From Methyloceanibacter superfactus (GTDB taxonomy: Bacteria; Pseudomonadota; Alphaproteobacteria; Rhizobiales; Methyloligellaceae): a stretch of 64,000 nucleotides of DNA. The position numbers and the translations under genes were made by a program. The notes under the pieces are model-generated. The model searched no databases and was not told where the DNA came from. It saw only the letters and a program-made list of their open reading frames with translations. The stretch spans positions 1 through 64,000 of the forward strand of contig NZ_LPWF01000030.1 in assembly GCF_001723305.1 (NCBI RefSeq), given 5' to 3'. Positions 45,764-55,482 of the stretch are shown in pieces. Within the stretch, counting starts at the first letter, position 1. Each line of letters begins with the position of its first letter.

Positions 45764-46390
45764 ATGTCGGTTTCAAACTGGGCGCTGCGCGCCGCCGCTC
45801 TGCTCGCCGCCCTGCTCTTGGGCGCCATCATCATGGGCGGCACCGCCTTCGCCGCCGACGATATCGAGCAGAAGGCGCAAATCTGCGCCGCTTGCCATGG
45901 CGCGAACGGCGTGCCGGTCAACAACACGACGCCGGTGATCTGGGGCCAGGACGAAGGCTATCTCTATCTGCAGCTCCGCGACTTCAAGAGCGGCATGCGC
46001 AAGAACCCGCTGATGGAGCCCATCGCGGCCCAGCTCGAGAAGTCGGACATGTTCGCGCTCGCAGCCTATTTCAAGAAAAAGGCCTGGCCGGATCTCAAGC
46101 AGCCGCCGGCGCCGGACGACGTGGCCGCCAAGGCCGAGTCGGCCGCCAAGTCCATCGGCTGCCGCGGCTGCCATCTCGATCACTTCCAAGGCGACGGCTC
46201 GACCGCGCGCCTTGCCGGCCAATGGCAGCCTTATCTCCTCAATACGATGATGGCGTTCCGCGACGGATCGCGCGGCAACAACCCGGGCATGTCGGATCTG
46301 ATGAAGGCTACGCCGGCCGACGATCTCGAGGCCCTGTCAAAATATCTGGCCGGCCTCCAGATCGACGCCTATCTCGGCCATGGCCGCTAG
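45764..46390 (+). CDS. Di-haem cytochrome c (c4-like)
   Basis: 208-residue exported protein: signal peptide (AALLAALLLGAIIMGGTAFA), then two c-type haem sites, CAACH at 41-45 and CRGCH at 133-137. Each domain ends in a typical helix (MFALAAYFKKKAWPDLK; DLEALSKYLAGL). The two-domain arrangement matches cytochrome c4/c553-type electron carriers. It is the likely electron acceptor of the neighbouring PQQ dehydrogenase, in place of the mono-haem cytochrome cL found in methanol dehydrogenase operons. That role is inferred from position. Confidence 0.87.
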   Translation: MSVSNWALRAAALLAALLLGAIIMGGTAFAADDIEQKAQICAACHGANGVPVNNTTPVIWGQDEGYLYLQLRDFKSGMRKNPLMEPIAAQLEKSDMFALAAYFKKKAWPDLKQPPAPDDVAAKAESAAKSIGCRGCHLDHFQGDGSTARLAGQWQPYLLNTMMAFRDGSRGNNPGMSDLMKATPADDLEALSKYLAGLQIDAYLGHGR

Positions 46391-46405
46391 CCGGACCCCG
46401 ACGGA

Positions 46406-47351
46406 CTAGTGCGTCGCCGCGAGCTTCTCGCGCAGCACCGTCAGCGAGGTGAGGTCACCGGCCTTCTTGCCCTGCTTGTCGCGCAGGCTGCTGTCGGCGC
46501 CGCGGGCGAGCAGGAGATCGACGATCGCCTCGTGGTCCTGCTCGGCGGCGATCATCAGGGCGGTCCGCCCCCGGTTATCCTGATCGTCGATCCGGGCGCC
46601 GCGATCGAGCAGCAGGTCTATGACGGTCATGACATCCTTCACGCCGGCTTCGCTCGAATAGCCCGAGGCCCACATCAGCGCCGTGAGATCGTTGCCATAG
46701 CGCGCATTGACGTCGACGCCCTTGTCCAGCAGCAGGCGGGTCACGGGCAGGAATCCGCGCCCGGCGGCATACACGATCGGCGCCTTCTGCGTCTTGTCGA
46801 TGGCATTGAGGTCGGCGCCGTGGTCGATCAGGAAGGCGGCGATGGGCTCGCTGCCCATGAACGCCGCGCCGCAAGCGGACTGATATCGCTGCGGCCGGGT
46901 AGATTCACATCGGCGCCGCGCGCCACCAGCAACTCCACGATCTTCAGCCTGCCGGATTCCGCCGCCTTATAGAGGGCGGAGGAACCGTCGATATTGCGGG
47001 CGTCGATGGCCGCGCCGCGATCCAGGAACAGGGTGACGAGGTCGGCATGGCCGGCCGCGGCGGCATGGGCCAGCGGGTTGGCCCGAACCGGTCGCGCGCT
47101 TCGAGCGATGCCCCCTTTTCGAGCACGAGGACGGCGAGCGCCTCGCAGTCTTGGTCGGCGGCGGAGAACAGCACGTTGTTCACCTCGATGGGGCTCGCCC
47201 CCCGCTGGATCTGCTCATAGCCCTGCTCCAGGGCCTGACAGGCCTTGCGGTCGGCGCGTGCGTCCGGGGACAGGAGCGGCAGGCAGATAAGGGCCGCGGC
47301 GGCGGCGGCGGCGGCGGGCCGAAATGCGGCGGCAAGGAGGGATGGCTTCAT
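46406..47351 (-). CDS. Exported ankyrin-repeat protein (two frameshifts)
   Basis: About 314 residues after repair of breaks near 47092 and 46868. Signal peptide (FRPAAAAAAAALICLPLLSPDARA) from the start at 47351, then a short Cys-containing segment (ACQALEQGYEQIQRG) and about seven ankyrin repeats of 33 residues. Typical units are ADLNAIDKTQKAPIVYAAGRG and RIDDQDNRGRTALMIAAEQD. Ankyrin repeats bind proteins; the partner is unknown. It faces the cytochrome gene convergently and may belong to the PQQ cluster only by position. Confidence 0.8.
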
Positions 47352-47471
47352 GGTGACTTTCTCTTTACATCGAACGCTTACAGCGACCCTGTTAGGCTTA
47401 AACGCCTGGGGCGACGCCCTATATCCTCGAAGGCTATCACGACAGCCTCCTGACATGACAGTTTCCCCCTT

Positions 47472-48497
47472 ATGACCGTGTCCCTGACCGAACAGACGAT
47501 CGCCGTGCCCCCCGAATGGGCGCCGCAAAAGGCCATCTGGACCGCCTGGCCCGCCGACCCGGCCGAGTGGAACGATGACCTCGCGACGCCGCGCCGCGAC
47601 GTGGCGGCGATGGTGCGCGCGCTGGCCGGGACCAACACCGTGAGAGTGCTGGTCAACGGCACGGAAGCCGAAGCCTCCGCCCGCGCCGCGCTTGGCGACA
47701 GCGCCGGCATCCTGCAAGCCGCATATGGGGACATCTGGCTGCGCGACACCGGCCCCATCTTCGCGCATGGGCCAAACGGTCCTGTCGCGCTGCGCTTCAA
47801 GACCAATGGCTGGGGCGGCAAGTTCGACCTCGCAGGGGACGACACGGTCGGCGACGAGATCGCGCTGGCCACCGGCACGCCGACCAAGAGCTTCGACTAC
47901 GTGCTGGAGGGTGGCGCCATCGAGCAGGACGGCGAAGGCACCATTCTCACCACGCGGCAGACTTTGCTCAACGAGAACCGCAACGGCTGGAGCAAGCCCG
48001 ACGCCGAAGCGGCATTGCGCACCGCCTTCGACGCCAAGACGATCGTCTGGATCGACGAGGGTCTCGCCGGCGATCATACGGACGGCCATGTCGACAACAT
48101 CGCCCGCTTCTTCGCGCCCGGCCGCGTGGTCTGTCAGACACCCGCCGGACCCGACGATCCCAACGGCTCGGTGCTCGACGCCATCGCCAGCAGCCTCGAA
48201 GCCGCGACCGACGCCAAGGGGCGAAAGCTCGACGTCATCCGCGTGCCGGGCCCGGGCCGGGTGGTAAACGCCCATGGCGAGCTGGCGCCCGCCTCGCACA
48301 TGAATTTCGTCATCGCCAACGGCGTCGTGGTGGTGCCGGTCTATGGCACGGCGACGCAAAGCGCCGCCCTCGATGCCCTGCAAGCCGTATTCCCGGACCG
48401 CAAGGTGATCGGCCTCCCCTCGCACGGCCTACTCGGCGCCGGCATCGCCGGCGGCGGCTCGTTCCACTGCATCACCCGCGAGGAACCCGCCCGATGA
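47472..48497 (+). CDS. aguA: Agmatine deiminase AguA
   Basis: Hydrolyses agmatine to N-carbamoylputrescine plus ammonia. 341 residues with the PPEWAPQKAIWTAWP N-terminus, YGDIWLRDTGPIF, VLEGGAIEQDGEGTI, GDHTDGHVDNIARF and the nucleophile C333 in GGGSFHC. All belong to the agmatine deiminase/PAD fold. The start at 47472 follows a weak ribosome site. The stop overlaps the aguB start as ATGA, so the two are translationally coupled. Product goes to the next enzyme in putrescine synthesis. Confidence 0.93.
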   Translation: MTVSLTEQTIAVPPEWAPQKAIWTAWPADPAEWNDDLATPRRDVAAMVRALAGTNTVRVLVNGTEAEASARAALGDSAGILQAAYGDIWLRDTGPIFAHGPNGPVALRFKTNGWGGKFDLAGDDTVGDEIALATGTPTKSFDYVLEGGAIEQDGEGTILTTRQTLLNENRNGWSKPDAEAALRTAFDAKTIVWIDEGLAGDHTDGHVDNIARFFAPGRVVCQTPAGPDDPNGSVLDAIASSLEAATDAKGRKLDVIRVPGPGRVVNAHGELAPASHMNFVIANGVVVVPVYGTATQSAALDALQAVFPDRKVIGLPSHGLLGAGIAGGGSFHCITREEPAR

Positions 48498-49354
48498 CCG
48501 CGCGCAGCATCGCCGTGGCCGCCATCCAGTCGGCCTTCGGGCACGACATGAAGGCCAATCTCGATAAGGTCGAGGCGCTCGTGTGCGACGCCGCCGAGCA
48601 GGGCGCGCAAGTGATCCTGCCGCCCGAGCTGTTCCAGGGCATCTATTTCCCGACGCGCCAGGATCCGAAATGGTTCGAGACGGCCTACGGCGTCGGCGAT
48701 CATCCTTGCGTGCGCGCGCTACAGAAGATCGCCAAGACGCTGAAAGTCGTCATCCCCGTCTCCTTCTTCGAGAAGGACGGGCCGCGCTATTACAACAGCG
48801 TGGCCATCGCCGATGCGGACGGCGAGATCCTCGGCGTCTACCGCAAGAGCCACATTCCGGACGGGCCCGGCTATCAGGAGAAGTATTATTTCCGGCCCGG
48901 CGATACCGGCTTCAAGACGTGGAAGACCAAGCACGGGCTGATCGGCGTCGGCATTTGCTGGGACCAGTGGTATCCGGAAGCCGCCCGCGCCATGATGCTC
49001 GAAGGCGCCGAGGTGCTGTTCTACCCGACAGCCATCGGCTCGGAGCCTTACGACGAGGCGCTCGACACCCATGACCGCTGGCAGCGCGCCATGCAGGGCC
49101 ATGCGGTGGCCAATGCCGTTCCCATCGTCGCCGCCAACCGCATCGGCGTGGAGGACAATGACGGCTTCAGCCAAAAATATTACGGGCACTCCTTCATCGC
49201 CGACCATACCGGCGCGCTCATCGCCGAGATGGACGACACCAGCGAAGGCGTCATCGTGGCGCGCTTCGATGTCGAGGAGATCGCCCGCTACCGCGCCGAC
49301 TGGGGATTCTTCCGCGACCGCCGCACCGATCTCTACGGCAAGAGCGTTTTATGA
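48494..49354 (+). CDS. aguB: N-carbamoylputrescine amidase AguB
   Basis: Nitrilase-family amidase that converts N-carbamoylputrescine to putrescine, CO2 and ammonia. 286 residues with the catalytic triad E45 (PPELF), K118 (YRKSHIP) and C155 (GICWDQW). Together with aguA it completes the agmatine route to putrescine. ATGA overlaps join it to aguA upstream and to the mutarotase gene downstream. An arginine decarboxylase that would supply agmatine is not in the window. Confidence 0.93.
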   Translation: MTARSIAVAAIQSAFGHDMKANLDKVEALVCDAAEQGAQVILPPELFQGIYFPTRQDPKWFETAYGVGDHPCVRALQKIAKTLKVVIPVSFFEKDGPRYYNSVAIADADGEILGVYRKSHIPDGPGYQEKYYFRPGDTGFKTWKTKHGLIGVGICWDQWYPEAARAMMLEGAEVLFYPTAIGSEPYDEALDTHDRWQRAMQGHAVANAVPIVAANRIGVEDNDGFSQKYYGHSFIADHTGALIAEMDDTSEGVIVARFDVEEIARYRADWGFFRDRRTDLYGKSVL

Positions 49355-50268
49355 GCGGCGTCGCCAACGACCTCGACGATCCGACCGCGACGCGGATCGC
49401 CACGGGCGACACCGATGCGACCTTCCTCCCCGGCCACGGCATGCTCGGCATCTCGCTGCGTCACCAGGGCGTCGAATATCTGCGGCGCGTCGAAGAGCTG
49501 AAGATCTTCGCCGCGAAGAACCGGACCGCGGGCATCCCCTTCCTGTTTCCCTGGGCCAACCGGCTCGCCGGCTTTCAATACGAGGTCGCCGGACGCGGCG
49601 TGACTCTCAGCGCCCACTCGCCGGTGCTCCGCTATGACGACAACGGCCTGCCCATGCACGGCATGATGTGGCCGCACCTGTCCTGGAGCATCGTCGAGGC
49701 GAAAGCGGACACGTTGACCGCGAGCCTCGACTGGTCGCACCCGAAATGTCTCGTGGTCTTCCCCTATCCCTGCCGACTCTCCATGACGGCGACCGTTGCG
49801 CCCGCGAGCCTCACCATCGAGACGGCACTGACGCCGACCAGCGACATCGCCGTTCCGGTGAGCTTCGGCTTCCACCCCTATCTCGGGCTGCCCGACCTAC
49901 CGCGCCAGGACTGGCGCGTGACCCTGCCGGCGATGCGTCACCTCACGCTCGATGCGCGGAACATCCCGACCGGCGCCGAGGCGCCCTTCCCCGGCCTCGA
50001 CGCCCCGCTGGCGATGCGCGACTTCGACGATGGCTTCGCGTTGCTCGGCGATCAGGCGACCCTGTCGGTCTCGGGCGGCGGACATCGCATCTCGGTCGAC
50101 CTGCTGGACGGCTACCCCTTCACACAAGTCTACGCGCCGCACGCGCACGACTATCTCGCCTTCGAGCCGATGACCGCGCCCACCAACGCGCTTATCAGCA
50201 AGACCAGCTTGCGCATGGTCGCGCCCGGCGAGACGTTCCGCGCCACGTTCCGCGTCCGGGCCGGATAG
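49351..50268 (+). CDS. Aldose 1-epimerase (mutarotase) family protein
   Basis: 305 residues of the galactose mutarotase fold. Seen are FLPGHGMLGISLRHQGVEYL, GIPFLFPWANRLAGF, LPMHGMMWPHLSW with a conserved histidine, PVSFGFHPYLGLP with a second histidine, and YAPHAHDYLAFEPMTAPTNAL with the late glutamate. Third gene of a tightly coupled aguA-aguB operon; a sugar epimerase has no obvious place in putrescine synthesis. The sugar substrate is unknown. Confidence 0.85.
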   Translation: MSGVANDLDDPTATRIATGDTDATFLPGHGMLGISLRHQGVEYLRRVEELKIFAAKNRTAGIPFLFPWANRLAGFQYEVAGRGVTLSAHSPVLRYDDNGLPMHGMMWPHLSWSIVEAKADTLTASLDWSHPKCLVVFPYPCRLSMTATVAPASLTIETALTPTSDIAVPVSFGFHPYLGLPDLPRQDWRVTLPAMRHLTLDARNIPTGAEAPFPGLDAPLAMRDFDDGFALLGDQATLSVSGGGHRISVDLLDGYPFTQVYAPHAHDYLAFEPMTAPTNALISKTSLRMVAPGETFRATFRVRAG

Positions 50269-50513
50269 ATATTTAATTATAACAATGACTTGCAGAAAGC
50301 GCGGGCGCCATCCCCAAGTCACCGGCGGGGCGCGATTGTCGGAGATCCAACAATCTGCGAGACAGACACTAAACCGCAACGCCCACCGCGAAATTTCCTG
50401 GCACAAGACAGGCCGCCAGGCCTAATTCGTGCCGCGTTAGCACGCGAGACCTGGCGACTGGGAACTCGGGGCACTTGGGGCACTTGGGAATAGCCATGAT
50501 CGGGAGCGTTGTA

Positions 50514-51695
50514 TGAGCCGGCAAGACCCGCTGATCTTTGTCGTCTCGGGCGAGGCCTCCGGCGACAACCTCGCCGGACGGCTCATGAGCGCGCTGGAAG
50601 CGCAGACCGACGGCCGCGTCCGCTTCGCCGGCGTCGGCGGCCCATGAGTGCGGCGCACGGCCTCGAAAGCCTGTTCCCCATGCACGACCTCTCGGTCATC
50701 GGCCTCGCCGAGGTGATCCCGCATCTGCCGCGGCTCATCAAACGACTCAACCAGACAGCCGCCGCCGCCCGCGAGCTCAATCCCGATGTCATCGTCACCG
50801 TGGACTCGCCGGGCTTTGTCTGCGGCTCGCTCATAAGATGCGCGGCTCCGGTGTTCCCATCGTGCATTACGTGGCGCCCCAGCTGTGGGCCTGGCGCCCC
50901 GGCCGCGCCCGCGAACTCGCCCAGCGCGTCGATCACCTGATGGCGCTACTGCCCTTCGAGGTGCCCTTCTTCGCCAATTACGGCATCCCGTGCACCTATG
51001 TCGGCCACTCGGCCATCGAGTCCGGCGCCACGCGCGGCGACGGCAAAGCCTTCCGGCAACGTCACGGCCTGCCGGCCGACGCGCCCGTCCTCTGCGTGGT
51101 CCCGGGCAGCCGCACCAGCGAGGTCCGGCGCATCCTGCCGATCTTTGGCCAATCGCTGCGAAAGCTGATCGAGACCAATCCCGACTTGCGCGTCGTCATC
51201 CCCGTGGCCGCCTCGGTTGCCGGAGAGGTCGAAGCCCTGACCAAGGATTGGCCGTTGCCGGTCACCCTGATCGCCGACGCGGACGAGCGCTTCGACGCCT
51301 TCGCTGCCTGCGACGCCGCTATGACCAAGTCAGGCACAGTGACTCTGGAACTCGCCCTCGCCCAGGTGCCCATGGTGGTGGCCTACCGGGTCACCGCTAC
51401 GACAGCGTTTCTGGTTCGCCGCATGGGCGTCAATGTCGAATATGCATCGCTGGTGAACCTGCTTGCCGGCCACATGGTCGTGCCGGAGTTGATCCAGGAG
51501 GATTGCACCCCGGAGAAGGTCGCCGCGGCGGTCGAGGAATTATTTCGCTCGAAGGAAGCCCGCCAGGCCCAGCGCGCCGGCTTCCGCGAGGTCATCGCCA
51601 TTCTCGGCGACGCCAATCCGCCGCCGAGCGAGCGCGCCGCCAAGGTGGTGCTCGACGCCATCCGCGTGCGGGACGCGGTGCAACGGCAAGGCTAA
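50514..51695 (+). CDS. lpxB: Lipid A disaccharide synthase LpxB (two frameshifts)
   Basis: GT19 enzyme that joins the two glucosamine-type units of lipid A at the inner membrane. About 393 residues. Markers are VVSGEASGDNLAGRLM at the start, MHDLSVIGLAEVIPHLP, YVAPQLWAWRPGRA, VVPGSRTSEVRRILPIF, TKSGTVTLELALAQVPMVVAYR and NLLAGHMVVPELIQ. Breaks near 50642 (GVGGP then MSAAHGLES) and 50818 (SPGF then CLRLAHKMRG) each need one base. The usual neighbours fabZ, lpxA and lpxI are absent. gnnA and gnnB lie immediately downstream, convergent. Confidence 0.9.
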
Positions 51696-51717
51696 CGAAC
51701 AGGCTGGCGGAGAAGGG

Positions 51718-52706
51718 CTAGCCCCGGGGCGGGGCGACCGCGCCGAAGCGCTCTTGCACCATTTGAAGCTGCTCGTTGATGCTCTCGTTGATCAAGCTCG
51801 CCACGCGCAACGCTTCACATCCCGCGCGGCCGTCGACCATGGGCTTCTTGCCGCTAACGATGCATTCGAGGAAGGATTCGATCTCGTTGCCGAGGCTGTC
51901 CTCTTGCGGAATCTCGTATTTCTCCGCCGCGATGGCCGCCAGACCGTCGACCATGGGATCGCCGCGCAAGCGATAGCCGGAGATGCGCCGCTCGCCGAGA
52001 TCGCAACTGAGATAGTGGTTACGGGCGAACACGCGCATGCGGCGCTCGGTCTTGTAGCTGACCCGGCTCGCGGTGACGTTGGCGATGCAGCCGGACTCGA
52101 AGCTGATCCTGGCATTGGCGAGGTCGATCCGCTGTCCGAGCACCGGCGTGCCCACCGCATCGACCTTGCTGACCGGCGAGCCGACCAGGCCGATGATCAT
52201 GTCGATGTCGTGGATCATCAGGTCGAGAACCACGTCCACCTCGACCCCGCGCTCCTTCCATGGGGCGATGCGATAGCTCTCGAAATAGAGCGGATCGACG
52301 ATGATCTCGGAGAGCGTACGATAGGCGGCCGAGAAGCGCTCGATATGGCCGACCTGGAGGACGGTGCCCTTCTGCTCCGCCAGATCCGTGATTGCGTTGG
52401 CACTGTCCACGCTGTCGGTGATCGGCTTCTCGATCAGCACATGCAGGCCGGCTTCGATCAGATCGCGGGCGATCGCGGCATGGGCCGGCGTCGGCACGGC
52501 GATGCTCACCGCATCCACCCGGCCGAGGATGTCACGATAATCGGTGACCGGCTCGGCCCGAATTCGGCTGCCATCTCGGCCGCCCGCGCCGCGTTCGTGT
52601 CGACCACGGCGACGAGCTGAGCGCGCGGGTTCTTCGTGTAATGGTTGGCATGGAAACGGCCGAAATAGCCCGTCCCCACCACGGCCGTGCGAATTAGCTC
52701 TGCCAT
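51718..52706 (-). CDS. gnnA: Gfo/Idh/MocA oxidoreductase, probable UDP-GlcNAc 3-dehydrogenase GnnA (one frameshift)
   Basis: About 330 residues. NAD-binding motif VVGTGYFGRFHANHY at the N-terminus, catalytic lysine in HVLIEKPITD, then VGHIERFSAAY and LMIHDIDMIIGLV. A break near 52562 joins AAEFG to AEPVTDYRDIL if one G is restored. In lipid A biosynthesis GnnA oxidises UDP-GlcNAc at C3 and GnnB aminates it, giving UDP-GlcNAc3N. The pairing with the aminotransferase and with lpxB supports this role; by motif alone it could be another sugar dehydrogenase. Confidence 0.75.
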
Positions 52707-52837
52707 TGCCCCCTACCGCCTCATGTCCTCGCCGGTTTGTGTCCCAGAATCCGGCGCTCCGCCAGCCCTAAGCTGTATTCGGCGGCTGATGGTATCAGGA
52801 ATCCGGCGGTCCGACAGGGCCCGCCGCCGTCCCGGCC

Positions 52838-54004
52838 CTATTCGGCGGCGACGCTGCCGGCGCCCGAGCCCAGGGCGCCCAGCACCGTGTCGATCACCGT
52901 GTCCTGCCCCGCCTCGCTGAGATAGCCGTGCATGGGGAGGCTGATCACGCGCTCGGAAAGCCATTCCGCCTGGGGCAAGCCGTCCGGCGCGGTCGGAAAC
53001 TCGCGATAAGGCGTGAGCTTGTGCAGCGCGCTCGTATAGTGGATGGCCGTGGGCACGCCCGCCTGGCGGCATGCCGTGGCCAGCGCGTCGCGGCGATCGG
53101 TGACGATGGTGTATTGCGCCCAGACGGAGCTCGCCCCCGCCATCAGCTCCGGCACCTTCGCCGCGGCGCCGAGCCTGGCGCTATAGCGGTCCGCCGCGAC
53201 CTGGCGCGCGGCGATCTCCGCCGGAAACAGCTTCAGCTTCTCCAAAAGGACAACAGCCTGGAAGGAATCGAGCCGGCTGTTGAGACCGATCTCCTCGGTC
53301 TCCTTCTGCCCCGGTCCCTTGCCGTGATTGCGCAAGGACAGCAGCAGCTCGGCCTTGGCGTCGTTATCGGTAAAGATGGCGCCGCCGTCGCCATAGCCGC
53401 CGAGCGGCTTGGACGGATAGAAGCTCGTCGCCGTATAAGCGCCAAGCGTGCCGACCTTCTTGCCGTTGAGCGCCGCGCCGAAGCTTTGGGCCGCGTCGTC
53501 GATGACCACCAAGCCATGCGCCTCGGCGATCTCGTTGATGCGCGCATAGTCGGCCGGCTGCCCGAACAGATCGACCGCGATGATGGCGCGCGGCTTGAGC
53601 CCGTTCGCATTCGCCACGCCGATCGCGCCCTCGAGGCTGTCCGTATCCATATTGAACGTGTCGCGCCTGACATCGACGAACACCGGCGTCGCGCCCACGA
53701 GCACGGCGACCTCGGCCGTGGCGACGAAGGTGAAGGCCGGCACGAACACCGCATCGCCGGCGCCGATACCCTCGGCCATGAGCGCCAGCAGCAGCGCATC
53801 CGTGCCATTGGCGCAGGAGATGCAATGCTTGGCGCCACAGAATGCGGCGAGCTGCTGTTCGATCTCGGTGACCTGCGGCCCCAGCACATACTGTCCGCTT
53901 TCCAGCACGGCGATGAGTGCCTTGGCGAGGCCGTCGCCCATCTTCTCGCGCTGCGCGCCCAAATCGATAAAGGCCGGGATCGGCCGCGTCGTGTCCTTGC
54001 TCAT
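52838..54004 (-). CDS. gnnB: DegT/DnrJ/EryC1/StrS aminotransferase, probable GnnB
   Basis: PLP-dependent sugar aminotransferase of 388 residues. GSLV-type core: FIDLGAQREKMGDGL, LGPQVTEIEQQLAAFCGAKHC, NGTDALLLALMAEGIG, VIDDAAQSFGA and SFYPSKPLGGYGDGG with the PLP lysine. It would aminate the 3-keto intermediate made by GnnA. The start at 54004 has GGTGGAG upstream. It is 131 bases upstream of gnnA on the same strand. With lpxB nearby, it points to lipid A carrying 2,3-diamino-2,3-dideoxyglucose. Confidence 0.78.
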   Translation of the reverse strand: MSKDTTRPIPAFIDLGAQREKMGDGLAKALIAVLESGQYVLGPQVTEIEQQLAAFCGAKHCISCANGTDALLLALMAEGIGAGDAVFVPAFTFVATAEVAVLVGATPVFVDVRRDTFNMDTDSLEGAIGVANANGLKPRAIIAVDLFGQPADYARINEIAEAHGLVVIDDAAQSFGAALNGKKVGTLGAYTATSFYPSKPLGGYGDGGAIFTDNDAKAELLLSLRNHGKGPGQKETEEIGLNSRLDSFQAVVLLEKLKLFPAEIAARQVAADRYSARLGAAAKVPELMAGASSVWAQYTIVTDRRDALATACRQAGVPTAIHYTSALHKLTPYREFPTAPDGLPQAEWLSERVISLPMHGYLSEAGQDTVIDTVLGALGSGAGSVAAE

Positions 54005-54292
54005 GCGTTCTCCACCAAGCGCCTCTGCGACCGTCACGGTCGAAGGCGGAACGTCAATCGGCTTTGGCGGGCCTTTCGGACCTCCTGGCCTAACCATATG
54101 ATTTTGGGGAATCCCCTCAGGCTTCCTGTCAGCCCCGTCGCCGACTACCATAGCACTGAAATTCGCAGGTGAAACCCGCCGCGATTGCGGCTAAGCCCTT
54201 GCTATCCTTAGCCAAGGGGAGGGACCTAATGCCGCAAGACCCAACGCCCGAGGGGGCATTCCGCCTCCCTTACGCCCGCGCGCGCTGACGCC

Positions 54293-55450
54293 ATGCTGCT
54301 CGGTTCCGAACGGCTGATCGCCTCCCCGCGCCTCGACGGGCTGCGCGTCGGCATCCTGGCCAACCCCGCGTCCGTCGATCACGCCTTCCGCCATGTGGTG
54401 GATCAATTCGCCGAAGCGCCGGCCTTCAAACTCGCCGCGATCTTCGGGCCGCAGCACGGCTTCCGCTCCGATCTCCAGGACAACATGATCGAGACGCCGC
54501 ACGGCACCGACCCCCGCCGTGGCGTCCCGATCTTCTCGCTGTATAGCGAGACCCGCGAGCCGACGCCCGAGATGCTCGACCTCATCGACGTGCTCGTCAT
54601 CGACCTGCAAGACGTCGGCGCCCGCATCTACACCTACATCTACACCATGGCCAATTGCCTGCGCGCCGCAGGCAAGGCCGGCATCCCCGTCATCGTCTGC
54701 GACCGTCCCAACCCGATCGGCGGCATCCAGGTCGAAGGCCCGATGCTGGAGCCCGGCTTCGAATCTTTCGTCGGGCTCTATCCCATCCCCATGCGCCACG
54801 GCATGACGGTGGCGGAGCTGGCGCAGATGTTCAACGAGCAGTATTGGCTCGGCGCCGCGCTGGAGATCGTGCCCATGGAGGGCTGGTCGCGCGAGATGTA
54901 TTTCGACGACACCGAGATCCCGTGGATCATCCCCTCGCCCAACATGCCGACCCTCGACACGGCCATCGTCTATCCGGGCACGGTCCTGTTCGAAGGCACC
55001 ATGGTGTCGGAGGGCCGGGGCACCACGCGCCCGTTCGAGCTTATCGGCGCGCCGTGGCTCGACGGCGCGGCACTCACCGCCCGATTGAACCAAGCCGGCC
55101 TCGCCGGCGTTCATTTCCGTGAGGTGGTGTTCGAGCCGACATTCCAGAAACACGCCAAGGTGCCGTGCGGCGGCTGCCAGATTCACGTGACGTCGCGCTG
55201 GGACTTCGAGCCGGTCAAGGTCGGCGTGGCGGTGATGCGCGAGTGCTACGGGTTGGGCCTCGATCAGTTCAAATGGCGCGACCCGCCTTACGAGTATGAG
55301 CACGACAAGATGCCGATCGACATTCTCGCCGGCTCCACTCAGTTGCGCGAGCAGATCGAGCAGCAGGTGCCCATCGAGGAGATCGCCGCGAGCTGGCGCG
55401 ACGGCGTGAAGGCATTCGAGGAAACGCGTAAGCCGTATCTGCTTTATTGA
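54293..55450 (+). CDS. DUF1343 protein, NamZ-like exo-beta-N-acetylmuramidase
   Basis: 385 residues covering a full DUF1343 domain: VGILANPASVDHAFRHVVD, IFGPQHGFRSDLQDNM, VPIFSLYSETREPTPEML, DVLVIDLQDVGARIYTYIYTM, VIVCDRPNPIGGIQVEGP and EGRGTTRPFELIGAPW. Characterised NamZ enzymes remove terminal MurNAc during peptidoglycan turnover. No signal peptide is visible, so action in the cytoplasm on imported muropeptides is more likely here. Start at 54293 is the first ATG; no strong ribosome site. Confidence 0.85.
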   Translation: MLLGSERLIASPRLDGLRVGILANPASVDHAFRHVVDQFAEAPAFKLAAIFGPQHGFRSDLQDNMIETPHGTDPRRGVPIFSLYSETREPTPEMLDLIDVLVIDLQDVGARIYTYIYTMANCLRAAGKAGIPVIVCDRPNPIGGIQVEGPMLEPGFESFVGLYPIPMRHGMTVAELAQMFNEQYWLGAALEIVPMEGWSREMYFDDTEIPWIIPSPNMPTLDTAIVYPGTVLFEGTMVSEGRGTTRPFELIGAPWLDGAALTARLNQAGLAGVHFREVVFEPTFQKHAKVPCGGCQIHVTSRWDFEPVKVGVAVMRECYGLGLDQFKWRDPPYEYEHDKMPIDILAGSTQLREQIEQQVPIEEIAASWRDGVKAFEETRKPYLLY

Positions 55451-55482
55451 GCGCGCACCCGGCCTAGGCCGTACGAGGGCAC

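Noticed and set aside
50269-50513. Short CACTTGGG repeats before lpxB as an attachment site or operator
   Set aside because: Only two imperfect copies, no integrase or mobile gene nearby, and no symmetry.
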